Below are positions 23,525 through 31,811 of a DNA stretch of 64,000 nucleotides, piece after piece (position 1 is the stretch's first letter; each line of letters starts with the position of its first letter). A program made the position numbers and the translations under genes. The notes beneath the pieces are model-generated. The model saw nothing but the letters and a program-made list of their open reading frames with translations, was not told the origin of the DNA and searched no databases. This DNA comes from a virus, in the IMG/VR virus record IMGVR_UViG_3300048625_000152, positions 62,001 through 126,000 of that record, one strand, 5' to 3'.

Positions 23525-24695
23525 CTTCTGTGGTAAAAGCCGTAATGAAGTTGAGAAGTTAATTGTAGCCAACGACGCGGGCATTTGTAATGAATGTATC
23601 ACGCTTTGTAGCAACATCATTAACAAAGAAGCTAACGATCATATTCGCAAGGATAAGAAAATTGGCAAGGCACTTGATCCAATCAAAATCAAACAGCACT
23701 TAGACGAATACATTATCGGCCAAGACGCTGCCAAAATTGCAATTAGTGTGGGAGTGGTTAATCACTACAAACGCATCTTCTTCGAAAGTTCAGTTGAACT
23801 AGAAAAGTCAAACATTCTAATTCACGGCCCAACTGGCTCAGGTAAAACACTACTAGCCAAAACAATCGCACGTTATCTAAACGTGCCCTTTGTTGTAGCA
23901 GATGCAACTACACTAACCGAAGCAGGATATGTAGGGGATGATGTTGAAAGCATCATCTCGGGCTTGCTAGCAGCAGCAGAATACGATGTTGCCCGTTGTG
24001 AGCAAGGTATTATCTTCCTTGATGAAGTAGACAAAATTGCACGTAAAAGTGAATCAGCTAGCCTAACTCGTGACGTAAGCGGCGAAGGAGTACAACAAGC
24101 TCTACTCAAGCTAGTAGAAGGTACCAAGTGCAAGGTTAGTGTAAATGGTGGCAAGAAGCATCCAGCAATGGATCAAGTGGAAATTGATACCAGCAAGATC
24201 TTGTTTATTGCCGGCGGTGCCTTTGCTGGACTACCTAAGATTGTCGACCGTAGGCAGCGAGGAACCAGTATTGGATTCAACTCAGCCAATGAAGACCAAA
24301 TTGATGTTACAGAAGTGACCCCGGACGATTTCCAAAAGTTTGGGATGATACCGGAGTTTACTGGACGTTTCCCAATCTCTGTGCAAATTGACGAACTAAG
24401 CAAGGATGACTTTGTTAAGATTCTAACTGAACCTAAGAACAACTTGCTTGCACAGATGAAGTTTTACTTCTCGTCAGACGAAGTGGAATTACTGTTTACA
24501 CCGGAAGCCATTGAAGCAGTAGCCGACTTAGCAGTGCAGCAAAAAGTTGGTGCCCGTGGACTAAAGAGTATTTTAGAGCGTACTCTTACACCATATATGT
24601 ACACCCTAACTGAAATTAAAAAGCAGGGTTTTAAAAAGATAGAGATTACTGACAAAGTGGTTAAATATAACGACCCACCTAATTTTATAGAATAG
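23493..24695 (+). CDS. clpX: ClpX, AAA+ unfoldase subunit of ClpXP
   Basis: The 400-residue protein is a full-length ClpX. It has the N-terminal zinc-binding domain (CNFC and CNECITLC), Walker A GPTGSGKT near residue 112, the pore loop GYVG, Walker [10 protein letters not shown] near residue 173, and a KKH loop at the RKH position. The IGF tripeptide at residues 260-262 is the ClpP-docking loop, so this ClpX should be able to engage a ClpP. A phage ClpP is encoded at 47204 and a ClpS at 25803. The start lies within the preceding gene. It ends in TAG. Confidence 0.96.
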   Translation: MSETIQPIHCNFCGKSRNEVEKLIVANDAGICNECITLCSNIINKEANDHIRKDKKIGKALDPIKIKQHLDEYIIGQDAAKIAISVGVVNHYKRIFFESSVELEKSNILIHGPTGSGKTLLAKTIARYLNVPFVVADATTLTEAGYVGDDVESIISGLLAAAEYDVARCEQGIIFLDEVDKIARKSESASLTRDVSGEGVQQALLKLVEGTKCKVSVNGGKKHPAMDQVEIDTSKILFIAGGAFAGLPKIVDRRQRGTSIGFNSANEDQIDVTEVTPDDFQKFGMIPEFTGRFPISVQIDELSKDDFVKILTEPKNNLLAQMKFYFSSDEVELLFTPEAIEAVADLAVQQKVGARGLKSILERTLTPYMYTLTEIKKQGFKKIEITDKVVKYNDPPNFIE

Positions 24696-24702
24696 GATAA
24701 AA

Positions 24703-24936
24703 ATGAACGAAAGAATGAAACTTTATGGCAGCAGCGTAGTTGTGCAAAACGACAACGTTGAAAAAGCCTTGCGCAAATTTAAAAAGAAAATCATGGAGAG
24801 TGGCAAGTTGCAAGAACTTCGCGAACGTGAGTTTTACGAAAAGCCAACTACCAAGCGCAAGAAGGCAGCAGCACAAGCCAAGCGCCGTTGGCAAAAGAAA
24901 CTGCAAGCAGAGAGCTTGCCAAAGAAACTGTACTGA
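24703..24936 (+). CDS. rpsU: Ribosomal protein bS21
   Basis: The 77-residue basic protein follows the bS21 pattern closely: VVQNDNVEKALRKFKKK, SGKLQELREREFYEKPTTKR, KKAAAQAKRR and a C-terminal LPKKLY. bS21 sits on the 30S subunit near the anti-Shine-Dalgarno sequence and affects initiation. Phage copies are known from metagenomes and are thought to exchange onto host ribosomes. It begins seven bases after clpX and is coupled to the next gene by a TGATG overlap. The match is full-length, with no disruption. Confidence 0.93.
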   Translation: MNERMKLYGSSVVVQNDNVEKALRKFKKKIMESGKLQELREREFYEKPTTKRKKAAAQAKRRWQKKLQAESLPKKLY

Positions 24937-25232
24937 TGCAAGTTAGGTTTCGATTACCTGCTGACGAAACCATTTTTCCAGGAAATCCTGTTGGCGTTAA
25001 CCAAACTGCAATATCCTTTATTCAAACGGATATGCAGCGATGGGGCAGTCGTTATCAGCAGCCGTACACGCTTAAAAACGACGGCAGATACTTGTATCTC
25101 ACTCTCGAGGATCCAGCAAGTATCAGCTTTTTCTTACTAACCTACAAACCACAATACCATAGCAGCAGCAGGAAACGTATTGAAGTTGTAGATGCCCAAA
25201 ATAATTTGATCACTGACTTTTTGTCTGTATAA
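24936..25232 (+). CDS. Hypothetical protein downstream of rpsU, 98 aa
   Basis: A beta-rich protein (MQVRFRLPADETIF, PYTLKNDGRYLYLTLED, ISFFLLTYKPQY). Its ATG overlaps the rpsU stop, so translation is coupled to bS21. No family is recognised. The end of the gene contains the hsp20 promoter. Confidence 0.55.
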   Translation: MQVRFRLPADETIFPGNPVGVNQTAISFIQTDMQRWGSRYQQPYTLKNDGRYLYLTLEDPASISFFLLTYKPQYHSSSRKRIEVVDAQNNLITDFLSV

Positions 25233-25239
25233 TAAATAA
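25206..25239 (+). promoter_or_regulatory. Promoter for hsp20 (sigma70-like overlapping late-like)
   Basis: TTGATC and TATAAT are 16 bp apart; the -10 box runs into AATAAATAAA, which also resembles a late element. The transcript would cross the hairpin at 25242 before reaching hsp20. Confidence 0.5.
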
Positions 25240-25241
25240 AC

Positions 25242-25270
25242 ATGTAGTGCCGATAATCGGGCTACATTTT
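25242..25270 (+). terminator. Hairpin upstream of hsp20 (terminator or leader structure)
   Basis: ATGTAG pairs with CTACAT and an inner CCGA pairs with TCGG around a TAA loop, followed by TTTT. It can end the clpX-rpsU transcript or act as a 5' leader hairpin of the hsp20 message. Confidence 0.6.
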
Positions 25271-25302
25271 AAACGTCATAACTTGCTTAATAGGAGAATA
25301 AC

Positions 25303-25749
25303 ATGACACAATTCAACATCCGTACTCTAGACCTACCTTCCCTACATCGTTCAGCCATTGGCTTTGACCGCATGTTTGAGGAATTGAATCGCACCTTTGC
25401 AAACAGCAAAAGCGGCAACTACCCTCCACACAATATCGTTCAAGTTAACGAAACCCATTTTGTGGTCGAAGTTGCAGTTGCTGGATTCTCAGAAAGCGAA
25501 ATCAACGTAGAGCTAGCAGACAATGTTCTTACTGTAACTGGTGAAAAGGTCAAGGATGCCGATTCGGCTGCTCCAACATACTTGCACCAAGGAATCAGTA
25601 ACCGCAACTTCGTTCGCGATTTTACGTTGGCAGACAACGTAGAGGTTCGTGGCGCTACTGTGGAAAACGGTATCCTTTCTGTTCAACTGGAACTAGTTGT
25701 TCCGGAAGAAAAGAAACCAAAATCCATTGCAATTACTTTCAAAAAGTAA
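25303..25749 (+). CDS. Small heat shock protein (Hsp20/IbpA family)
   Basis: The 148-residue protein has an alpha-crystallin domain at about residues 45-135 (VVEVAVAGFSESEINVEL, LTVTGEKVKD, YLHQGISNRNFVRDFTLAD) and a C-terminal IAI motif (IxI type) that mediates oligomer contacts. It should hold unfolded proteins in a refoldable state during infection. A TAGGAG site precedes ATG 25303. It sits between clpX-rpsU and clpS, as part of a protein quality-control cluster, with hairpin terminators on both sides. Confidence 0.94.
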   Translation: MTQFNIRTLDLPSLHRSAIGFDRMFEELNRTFANSKSGNYPPHNIVQVNETHFVVEVAVAGFSESEINVELADNVLTVTGEKVKDADSAAPTYLHQGISNRNFVRDFTLADNVEVRGATVENGILSVQLELVVPEEKKPKSIAITFKK

Positions 25750-25762
25750 TATAATGTGATAT

Positions 25763-25789
25763 ACGTAGGGCAATGACGCCCTACGTTTA
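25763..25789 (+). terminator. Hairpin terminator after hsp20
   Basis: ACGTAGGGC and GCCCTACGT form a perfect nine-pair stem with loop AATGAC, followed by a short T-rich stretch. Confidence 0.7.
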
Positions 25790-25802
25790 ACTTAATTCAA
25801 TT

Positions 25803-26114
25803 ATGGCAAATACCAAAACTCGTCAACAAATTAAAATCCAACCACGTTTCGATGTTAAGCCACCAAGTTTGTACAAGGTGATTTACGTTAACGACAATAC
25901 CACTACTATGGAATTTGTTGTCGAGACGCTGAAGGCTGTTTTCAATCACGACAATGACAGTTCTGAGCAATTGACTATGCGAATCCACGAAGAAGGTTCG
26001 GCAGTGGTTGCAACTCTCCCTTACGAAATTGCAGAGCAAAAAGGTGTTGAAGTCACACTGCTTGCACGTAACAACGGATTCCCACTTCAGGTCAAACTTG
26101 AAGCTGATCAATGA
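25803..26114 (+). CDS. clpS: ClpS, N-degron adaptor
   Basis: The 103-residue protein matches ClpS: LYKVIYVNDNTTTMEFVVETL supplies the Asn/Asp and Met positions that bind the N-terminal amino group and side chain of substrates, and RIHEEGSAVVATLPYEIAEQK supplies the conserved His. ClpS normally delivers N-degron substrates to ClpA; no ClpA gene is in this window, so it either uses the host ClpA or competes with the host ClpS. It overlaps the next gene by four bases. Confidence 0.93.
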   Translation: MANTKTRQQIKIQPRFDVKPPSLYKVIYVNDNTTTMEFVVETLKAVFNHDNDSSEQLTMRIHEEGSAVVATLPYEIAEQKGVEVTLLARNNGFPLQVKLEADQ

Positions 26115-26371
26115 TCAAACCCAAAGAGTTCAAGACCAAAGAGGAAGCTCGTGCGTTTCTAAAACGTTGCGGCTTGCTCAAAACTACTCGAATTCTAGAA
26201 GGCGAAGAGCGTGAGCAAGTATTCACTATGCTTGCGCTACTTCCGCCACCCGAGTCCAGTAACAGCCAACGCTTCTGGACTGACGAATGGATAGTAGGCG
26301 ACAAAACATACCAACACACTACCGGTGAAGGTATGGATGAATTATCAGAAACCACCGACGACGATGAATGA
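26111..26371 (+). CDS. Small hypothetical protein, 86 aa
   Basis: A basic helical N terminus (FKTKEEARAFLKRCG) is followed by a Pro/Ser-rich middle and an acidic tail. It is coupled to clpS by an ATGA overlap and overlaps the next gene by eight bases. Function unknown. Confidence 0.5.
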   Translation: MIKPKEFKTKEEARAFLKRCGLLKTTRILEGEEREQVFTMLALLPPPESSNSQRFWTDEWIVGDKTYQHTTGEGMDELSETTDDDE

Positions 26372-26570
26372 AGAAGAAAACACATTCCGAGTACTAAAGG
26401 GCGACGATCCATTGGTAACTAGTTGCTGGTGCAGCTTTGGGTTTCATAAATGGACCAAGTGGGACAATACCAAAGAGGTTCGCACATATAAAGGCAACTA
26501 TATTGTGCAGGTTAAGAAGTGTGCCCATTGCGCAGACTTCAAAGAGAGAAAGAAACATTTAATAGCATGA
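26364..26570 (+). CDS. Small Cys-rich protein, 68 aa
   Basis: CWC...HKW and CAHC near the C terminus form a possible zinc site, a pattern I have seen in phage proteins of unknown role. ATG 26364 lies within the end of the preceding gene. The final codons overlap the start of the nucleotidyltransferase gene. Confidence 0.5.
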   Translation: MNEEENTFRVLKGDDPLVTSCWCSFGFHKWTKWDNTKEVRTYKGNYIVQVKKCAHCADFKERKKHLIA

Positions 26571-27034
26571 TTTTCAATAAGATCAAACAGCTCAAAGATG
26601 AAGGTAAAGTCATTGGCATTACCTTCAGTCAATTTGACTTGCTACATGCAGGACACATTGCCATGTTGGCAGAAGCCAAGAACCATTGTGATTACTTGAT
26701 TGCAGGATTGCAAACAGATGCCACAATCGATCGCCCTGATACCAAAAACAAGCCTATTCAAAGTGTAGTAGAACGACAAATCCAACTAAGTGCATGTCGC
26801 TTTGTTGACGAAATTGTTGTGTACCAAACTGAACAAGACCTGCGTGACTTGATTCTCATCTTGCCCATTGATGTGCGCATCTTAGGTGTGGAATACGAGA
26901 GCCAAGACTTTACAGGTCGAGCAGAAGGTTCGCACATTGGTGTCAAGCATATCTTTAACAGTAGAGATCACAGTTTCTCTAGTAGCAGCCTGCGTAAACG
27001 AGTTGCAGCAGCTGAAACCAAAAAGACAAAATAA
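26567..27034 (+). CDS. Cytidylyltransferase-like nucleotidyltransferase
   Basis: The 155-residue protein contains GITFSQFDLLHAGHIAML, the HxGH motif of the class I nucleotidyltransferase fold, and later VVERQIQLSACRFVDEIVVY, typical of glycerol-3-phosphate cytidylyltransferase and RfaE-like enzymes. The C-terminal SSSSLRKR matches the ISTT/SSS[ST]xR nucleotide-binding segment. It probably activates a phosphorylated sugar or alcohol. Similar genes are common in aquatic phages, with unknown substrate. Confidence 0.82.
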   Translation: MIFNKIKQLKDEGKVIGITFSQFDLLHAGHIAMLAEAKNHCDYLIAGLQTDATIDRPDTKNKPIQSVVERQIQLSACRFVDEIVVYQTEQDLRDLILILPIDVRILGVEYESQDFTGRAEGSHIGVKHIFNSRDHSFSSSSLRKRVAAAETKKTK

Positions 27035-27922
27035 ATGAAATTAATTCTAGCCGCATTGGTATTAGTTGCAAGCTCTGCGTTTGCTCAACCAGTTAAAATA
27101 ATTGTTCAGTATCAGCCCGGCGGCGTTAGTGATCGTGTAGCTAGGACTGTGCAAACTGCACTAGAAGAAAACGGTGTTGCCACCAACTTGGAATACAAAC
27201 TAGGTGGCGGTGGATTTATTGCGTACAACTACCTATCTAAAGTGCGAACCAATGAGACAGTTATTATGATTGCCAGTAATGGACTCACTGATAACATCGG
27301 AGAAGCTAATGTTGAATACGAGTTTAGTGACTTTGTGGTCATTAAGCATCTAGGAAATTCAGCTTCTATGTTGGTAGTGAGCAATAACCATCCTGCAAAG
27401 ACTCTCAAGCAACTGATTGAAATTTCACGCTCTAGGCCTGTTACTTACGGCACAAGTGGCATTGGGTCGGGGACGCACATTGCAGGAGCCATTGTTGGCA
27501 ACGGGCAAGGTACGTTTACTAGCGTACCCTATAAAGGACAAGCACAAGCTCTAGTAGATGTGCTGGGCGGCCAGATCGATTACATGATGGAAGCTGAGTC
27601 AATTATGGATCCTTATATCAAATCTGGAAAAATCAGGGCACTGGCAGTAATGTCTGCACATCGGTTGCCAGCCAATCCTAACGTACCAACATTGCGCGAA
27701 CTTGGCATTAATGATTATGGGTATACCCGCTGGTCCATCCTAATTGCTAACAAGACTGCTGATCCTGTAATGATAGAAAAGATTCGAAAAATTGTATCTC
27801 AACCGGTAGTTGCAGAACGCTTGCTAGAACTAGACCATCGCCCAGTAAAAACAGTTCCCAATCAGCTAGAAGAATTAGCATCAAACTTTCGGAAAATAAA
27901 GCAACGTGTCAAATTCGATTGA
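27035..27922 (+). CDS. TctC/Bug-family periplasmic solute-binding protein
   Basis: The 295-residue protein has a classic signal peptide (LILAALVLVASSAFA, cleaved before Gln) and the Bug-family pattern: IIVQYQPGGVSDRVAR, TYGTSGIGSGTHIAG, VPYKGQAQALVDVLGGQIDY and ALAVMSAHRLPANPNVPTL. Bug proteins bind carboxylates for tripartite tricarboxylate transporters and are massively expanded in Burkholderiales. In a phage it could feed nutrient uptake in the infected cell or alter the surface. It starts directly after the nucleotidyltransferase stop. The family call is firm; the ligand is unknown. Confidence 0.9.
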   Translation: MKLILAALVLVASSAFAQPVKIIVQYQPGGVSDRVARTVQTALEENGVATNLEYKLGGGGFIAYNYLSKVRTNETVIMIASNGLTDNIGEANVEYEFSDFVVIKHLGNSASMLVVSNNHPAKTLKQLIEISRSRPVTYGTSGIGSGTHIAGAIVGNGQGTFTSVPYKGQAQALVDVLGGQIDYMMEAESIMDPYIKSGKIRALAVMSAHRLPANPNVPTLRELGINDYGYTRWSILIANKTADPVMIEKIRKIVSQPVVAERLLELDHRPVKTVPNQLEELASNFRKIKQRVKFD

Positions 27923-29057
27923 ATACGATAAACGTGGATTTTATCAGGTAGGACCCGAGAAGTTCTACAGAAAAATTGATGCTATCACTGAACACTCAAA
28001 GTCCGGCATCCATCCTCACTGGAATTTCAACGAGTCGGCGTTTTCAAACTACAACTGGACCAAACCTGTTGATATTTCACTAAGTGAGTTGTATCGCATT
28101 AGGGCGCAGCAACTTAGGGACAAGTATGATTACCTTGTGCTTTGCTTCAGCGGCGGCATTGATAGCTACACTATCCTACGTGCATTTCACGACAACAACA
28201 TCTTCATTGATGAGATATTGATCTTCGGTCCGTTTAAGGGCACTGAGTCCACTAAGAGTGCCAGCGACGAAGCATGGAATTTGCGCAGTGAAATTGATTT
28301 TCAAGCGTTACCAATGCTTAAGAAACTAGACATAGATACTAGAACAAAAGTAACTCTATACGACTACACTGATGATCTCTTAGACTATTACAATAACCCA
28401 AATTGGATTGATGATTTCAACCCAGGTGTGCGTTATAACTCGTCTATGCCCAAGAACATCTTGCTGCACAATGCCACAAAGAATTACCTACAGCAATACG
28501 ATGCAGGTCGTAGAGTCGGGTTTATTCACGGCATTGACAAGCCACGAATCTGTTACAAAGACAATGCCTACTACTTGTATTTCTTAGACATACAGTTAAG
28601 TATCAGCGTGGGGGACTTTAATCAAACCAACGACCATTATTGGGAAAACGACGAGTTGTTTTATTGGACTCCCGACTTACCCGAAATGCTAGCAAAGCAA
28701 GCACAGGTCATTTGTGCATGGTTTGATTTACACCCTGACCTAAGGGATAAACTTGATCACAGTAAGTATGGCGCATTGGTACCAGAACAATACTACTCCA
28801 TTGTCAACGATCTAATTTATCCCCACAACAGTGATATCTTGTTTAAAGTAAAGAAACCATACAATCCCATGTTCCAAGAAAATGAGTATTGGTTTAGAAG
28901 CGATGCTATCCCTGCGTACTCAAAATGGCTTAATGGTCTGAGCGACTTGTCAAAACAAGTTCCAACCAGTTGGTGCAACGGCGGTGACTTCACTAAGGGA
29001 CTAATCGGTTGCTACAGTAAATTCTATTTGGTTGGCAAGTCAATTGACAATCTATAA
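27906..29057 (+). CDS. PP-loop ATPase family protein, 383 aa
   Basis: CFSGGIDSYTILRAF near residue 81 is the PP-loop (SGGxDS) of adenine nucleotide alpha-hydrolases such as asparagine synthetase, QueC and TilS, which adenylate a carbonyl or carboxyl group. The remainder is Tyr/Asp-rich and not clearly similar to any one of these enzymes. The start is GTG 27906, overlapping the TctC gene by 17 bases. It may modify tRNA, nucleotide or a small molecule; the substrate cannot be read from sequence. Confidence 0.72.
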   Translation: MSNSIEYDKRGFYQVGPEKFYRKIDAITEHSKSGIHPHWNFNESAFSNYNWTKPVDISLSELYRIRAQQLRDKYDYLVLCFSGGIDSYTILRAFHDNNIFIDEILIFGPFKGTESTKSASDEAWNLRSEIDFQALPMLKKLDIDTRTKVTLYDYTDDLLDYYNNPNWIDDFNPGVRYNSSMPKNILLHNATKNYLQQYDAGRRVGFIHGIDKPRICYKDNAYYLYFLDIQLSISVGDFNQTNDHYWENDELFYWTPDLPEMLAKQAQVICAWFDLHPDLRDKLDHSKYGALVPEQYYSIVNDLIYPHNSDILFKVKKPYNPMFQENEYWFRSDAIPAYSKWLNGLSDLSKQVPTSWCNGGDFTKGLIGCYSKFYLVGKSIDNL

Positions 29058-29072
29058 CTAGCAGCATATAAT
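29044..29072 (+). promoter_or_regulatory. Sigma70-like promoter, leaderless class
   Basis: TTGACA and TATAAT are 17 bp apart; ATG 29078 begins six bases after the -10 box. The -35 lies in the end of the PP-loop gene. Confidence 0.7.
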
Positions 29073-29077
29073 ATAGC

Positions 29078-29608
29078 ATGGATGTAATGCTCGATTTAGA
29101 AACTTTAGGTACTCGCCCGGGGTGTGTAATTCTCACTCTCGGTGCAGTTAAATTCAATCCCTACACAATGGAGGATCCGGGCCCGGGTTTGTATATCCGT
29201 CCAGATGCAGACGAACAAATTGCCCGTGGTAGAACGGTCCAAGAAGATACACTGCAATGGTGGATGCAGCAAGCCGAGGATGTGCGTGAAGAAGCACTGG
29301 GTACTGAAGGACGTATACCGGTAGAGGATATGTATCGCCAGCTCAACAAGTTCTTAGTGGGCGTAAATAACATTTGGTGCCAAGGTCCTGTGTTTGACAT
29401 TGCGATTCTTGAAAACTTGTACGAGCAATACGGATGGCCTACACCTTGGCAGTTCTGGCAGATCGCAGACTCACGCACCTTGTTTAAAGTACACGGTGAC
29501 CCACGTGTTAAGGGCAAAGTTGGTTTGCACAATGCGCTAGAAGATTGCGTGAGTCAAGCAAACGCAGTGCAGCAAGTGTTCTGCAAATTAGGATTAGAAA
29601 AACGATGA
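29078..29608 (+). CDS. DnaQ-like 3'-5' exonuclease
   Basis: The 176-residue protein carries the DEDDh exonuclease motifs: DLETLGT at the N terminus (Exo I), WCQGPVFDIAILE (Exo II) and HNALEDC (Exo III with His). It resembles T4 DexA and RNase AS-like enzymes, which degrade single-stranded DNA or RNA 3' ends. It probably recycles host nucleic acid or processes RNA. The leaderless promoter upstream implies early expression. Confidence 0.88.
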   Translation: MDVMLDLETLGTRPGCVILTLGAVKFNPYTMEDPGPGLYIRPDADEQIARGRTVQEDTLQWWMQQAEDVREEALGTEGRIPVEDMYRQLNKFLVGVNNIWCQGPVFDIAILENLYEQYGWPTPWQFWQIADSRTLFKVHGDPRVKGKVGLHNALEDCVSQANAVQQVFCKLGLEKR

Positions 29609-30165
29609 AATTTAATATCAACTGGAATCAGGTTCCTCAGCATTTTCTTGATGTATCTAAGATGAATGCACCAATCGAAATTCAACATTATTTTGATAAA
29701 CACAAGATCGAAAAGTATGTTTACAAAATTAAGTATAAGGATATTGTGATTAAGTTCGGTATGAGCGCACCTAAGGCTAGATCTGCGGATCCCGGCGACA
29801 GGCTCTATCGACAAATTGCACATATCAAAAGCTGGGGACCGCTACGTATCCGTGGATCAAGCGGCGCTGACTGGGTTTATATTGAAGAAGATTTTAAAAC
29901 TTCGTACAACCACGATATCGATCATCAATTTGTAACTGTGCAGGTATTTGACTTTACTAATTATAAGTTTGAGTCAATCACGCCTGATTACGAAGTTTAT
30001 TACGCAGAGCAACTACTAATTAGTCAATATGCTGCTCTAGTCGGGAATAAGCCAATTGGTAACGTCAATGATACTACAACTATGGCTCGATTTCAGCACA
30101 AATCCTTTATTAAAGTAGATTTGTGGGATAGCATGTTTACACCATCAAACGTGTTAGGAAATTAA
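29605..30165 (+). CDS. Hypothetical protein, 186 aa, possible GIY-YIG-like fold
   Basis: The segment YVYKIKYKDIVIKFGMSAPK, followed by RLYRQIAHIKSWG, resembles the strand-strand-helix of a divergent GIY-YIG domain (with KFGMS in place of YIG), but the catalytic residues are not certain. ATG 29605 overlaps the exonuclease stop (ATGA). Function unknown. Confidence 0.5.
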   Translation: MKFNINWNQVPQHFLDVSKMNAPIEIQHYFDKHKIEKYVYKIKYKDIVIKFGMSAPKARSADPGDRLYRQIAHIKSWGPLRIRGSSGADWVYIEEDFKTSYNHDIDHQFVTVQVFDFTNYKFESITPDYEVYYAEQLLISQYAALVGNKPIGNVNDTTTMARFQHKSFIKVDLWDSMFTPSNVLGN

Positions 30166-30166
30166 A

Positions 30167-30475
30167 ATGCAACTTATCTTTGGAAAAGATGTGGCGGAAC
30201 AGCTACGGGAACGTTACACTATACTAGAACTAGAAACTCTTGAGGTTGAGGGCAAGCCCCTTGAAGTATTCTGTGTAATCCCTGCAGAGAAAATCGCGTT
30301 AACAGAAATTACCACAATCGAGCACTCAACTAAGCTGCATTGTGACTTTGTGGAAGCACTTAACCGTAAGGACTACAAGATATGCCATGACCTAAGCGTA
30401 CACCTTATTGGGCGCTTTGGCGGCGAAGTTGACAGTTTTTACGAAGAAATCCTAAAACGTATTAGCAGCATTTAA
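30167..30475 (+). CDS. Hypothetical protein, 102 aa
   Basis: An alpha/beta protein with a strand pair (YTILELETLEVEGKPLEVFC) and a C-terminal helical part. It starts one base after the preceding stop. No family recognised. Confidence 0.55.
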   Translation: MQLIFGKDVAEQLRERYTILELETLEVEGKPLEVFCVIPAEKIALTEITTIEHSTKLHCDFVEALNRKDYKICHDLSVHLIGRFGGEVDSFYEEILKRISSI

Positions 30476-30543
30476 TCTAGAGCAAACCTCCTGTAAATAA
30501 GTTAGGGTAGCCCTCTAACAATAATAATAACAGGAGATGCGCT

Positions 30544-31326
30544 TTGGATCCATTAACCCTCTTTGCACTTGCTAACGGAGCTGTCTCCGCAGTTAAGGCT
30601 GGCTGCAAATTATACAGGGATATTAAGGGTGCCGCAGGCGAAGTTAAAGACGTACTTAAAGATCTCGACGATCAATTTAAGAAACTTCACCCTCCAGAAA
30701 AGCCAGCCACAGTAGAGCAGCGTAACCAGTTCATACAAGAAAAGAACAAAGTCGTTGAGCTAAACAAGAAAGCCAACGAAGGCCAGCATACTGGTGTCTA
30801 TACTGAAATTGGGGAAAAGCTAGGAGAGTACTACGACAACTTCTATAAGTGTTTGGCTATTATGGAAGAAGAGGAGCGCCGTGCCGAAAACGAAGTATAC
30901 ACCGGTGATGCCTCTCTAGGTAAACGTGCTCTGCAACGTGTTCTAATGCGTAAGCAGCTAGAACAAATGAGTGTGGATCTACGTGAGCTCATGGTTTATC
31001 AGAGTCCGCCTGAATTAGGTGCTCTTTACACTGAAGTCGAACAAATGATGAAGCACATGGGTCAAACCCAGCGTGTGCTTATTGCTCGCAAGATGCGCAA
31101 CGAAGAGATTGCAGCAAAACGTAAAAAACAACTAATGGACAAATACTTCATTGAAGGAGTTGGCGCCATTGGTATGATTCTCGGCATAGGATTTAGCATT
31201 GTGCTAATGATGTATGTTGTAGAAGACAGGATTCAAAAATATCCACAGTACGGTACCGGATGGGTACCAAAAACGGAAGAACAACGTCGATTAGAAATGT
31301 CACCTAAAAAGTACATCGGACGATAA
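30544..31326 (+). CDS. Virion or tail-associated membrane/coiled-coil protein, 260 aa
   Basis: The product is mostly helical with long charged coiled-coil segments and one C-terminal membrane helix (GAIGMILGIGFSIVLMMYVV). Similar proteins occur in the structural regions of marine and freshwater T4-like phages. The start is an unusual TTG 30544, chosen because AACAGGAGATGC sits at the right distance. The 68-base leader holds TAAATAAG and a GTTAGGG/CCCTCTAAC hairpin. Confidence 0.6.
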   Translation: MDPLTLFALANGAVSAVKAGCKLYRDIKGAAGEVKDVLKDLDDQFKKLHPPEKPATVEQRNQFIQEKNKVVELNKKANEGQHTGVYTEIGEKLGEYYDNFYKCLAIMEEEERRAENEVYTGDASLGKRALQRVLMRKQLEQMSVDLRELMVYQSPPELGALYTEVEQMMKHMGQTQRVLIARKMRNEEIAAKRKKQLMDKYFIEGVGAIGMILGIGFSIVLMMYVVEDRIQKYPQYGTGWVPKTEEQRRLEMSPKKYIGR

Positions 31327-31328
31327 TT

Positions 31329-31481
31329 GTGAAAAAGAAAAAACAAAGTATTCTAGCATGGTTGCTAGAACAAGGAGTAGGGTCAGCGTATACTGTCCTA
31401 CTTGCGCTATCAATTGGACTAACTAAGTGGGCTATAATCGGGATTCTGTTTTTCATTGCGTGGTGGGAGCGAGTACGATAA
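31329..31481 (+). CDS. Small membrane protein, 50 aa
   Basis: The short frame starts with GTG and a poly-Lys N terminus, then carries one long hydrophobic segment (GLTKWAIIGILFFIAWW). It follows the preceding gene by two bases. It resembles small membrane proteins paired with the upstream coiled-coil gene in other phages. Confidence 0.55.
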   Translation: MKKKKQSILAWLLEQGVGSAYTVLLALSIGLTKWAIIGILFFIAWWERVR

Positions 31482-31489
31482 GTATTTGC

Positions 31490-31804
31490 ATGTCTAAATA
31501 CCTTATTGCTCTCTGTCTTGCCCTAACATGTGCTGCATCCTATGCACAAAAACCAGTAGAAACAAACAAGAAGATTGTGTGTTTTCCTGTTAAAGTCCTA
31601 ATGAAGGATCTTAAAGACAAGTACGGAGAAGAGCCAATGGTAATGGGCACAACTTCAAATATGAGCGACGTTGCAATGGCTCTGTACCTTAATAAGGAAA
31701 CTGGCTCATATACTATTATTGAGTTTGACAGAGAAGCAGCTTGTGTTATTAGCATAGGCAAGGATGTGCGTTACCGTTTTCCCAAGACCGGAACGATGCT
31801 ATAA
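31490..31804 (+). CDS. Exported hypothetical protein, 104 aa
   Basis: The N terminus (KYLIALCLALTCAASYA) is a signal peptide with a likely AxA-type cleavage site. The mature part is a small beta-rich domain with two Cys. Similar exported proteins occur in other T4-like aquatic phages. It is one of several exported products in the window (TctC, carboxypeptidase, lipoproteins). Confidence 0.65.
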   Translation: MSKYLIALCLALTCAASYAQKPVETNKKIVCFPVKVLMKDLKDKYGEEPMVMGTTSNMSDVAMALYLNKETGSYTIIEFDREAACVISIGKDVRYRFPKTGTML

Positions 31805-31808
31805 ATAC
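31800..31808 (+). promoter_or_regulatory. T4-like late promoter
   Basis: TATAAATAC, an exact T4 late -10 sequence, lies three bases before ATG 31812. Confidence 0.6.
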
Positions 31809-31811
31809 TAG

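Noticed and set aside
25242-25302. RNA thermometer in the hsp20 leader
   Set aside because: The hairpin does not include the ribosome-binding site TAGGAG, which lies further downstream, so a ROSE-type or fourU mechanism is not supported.
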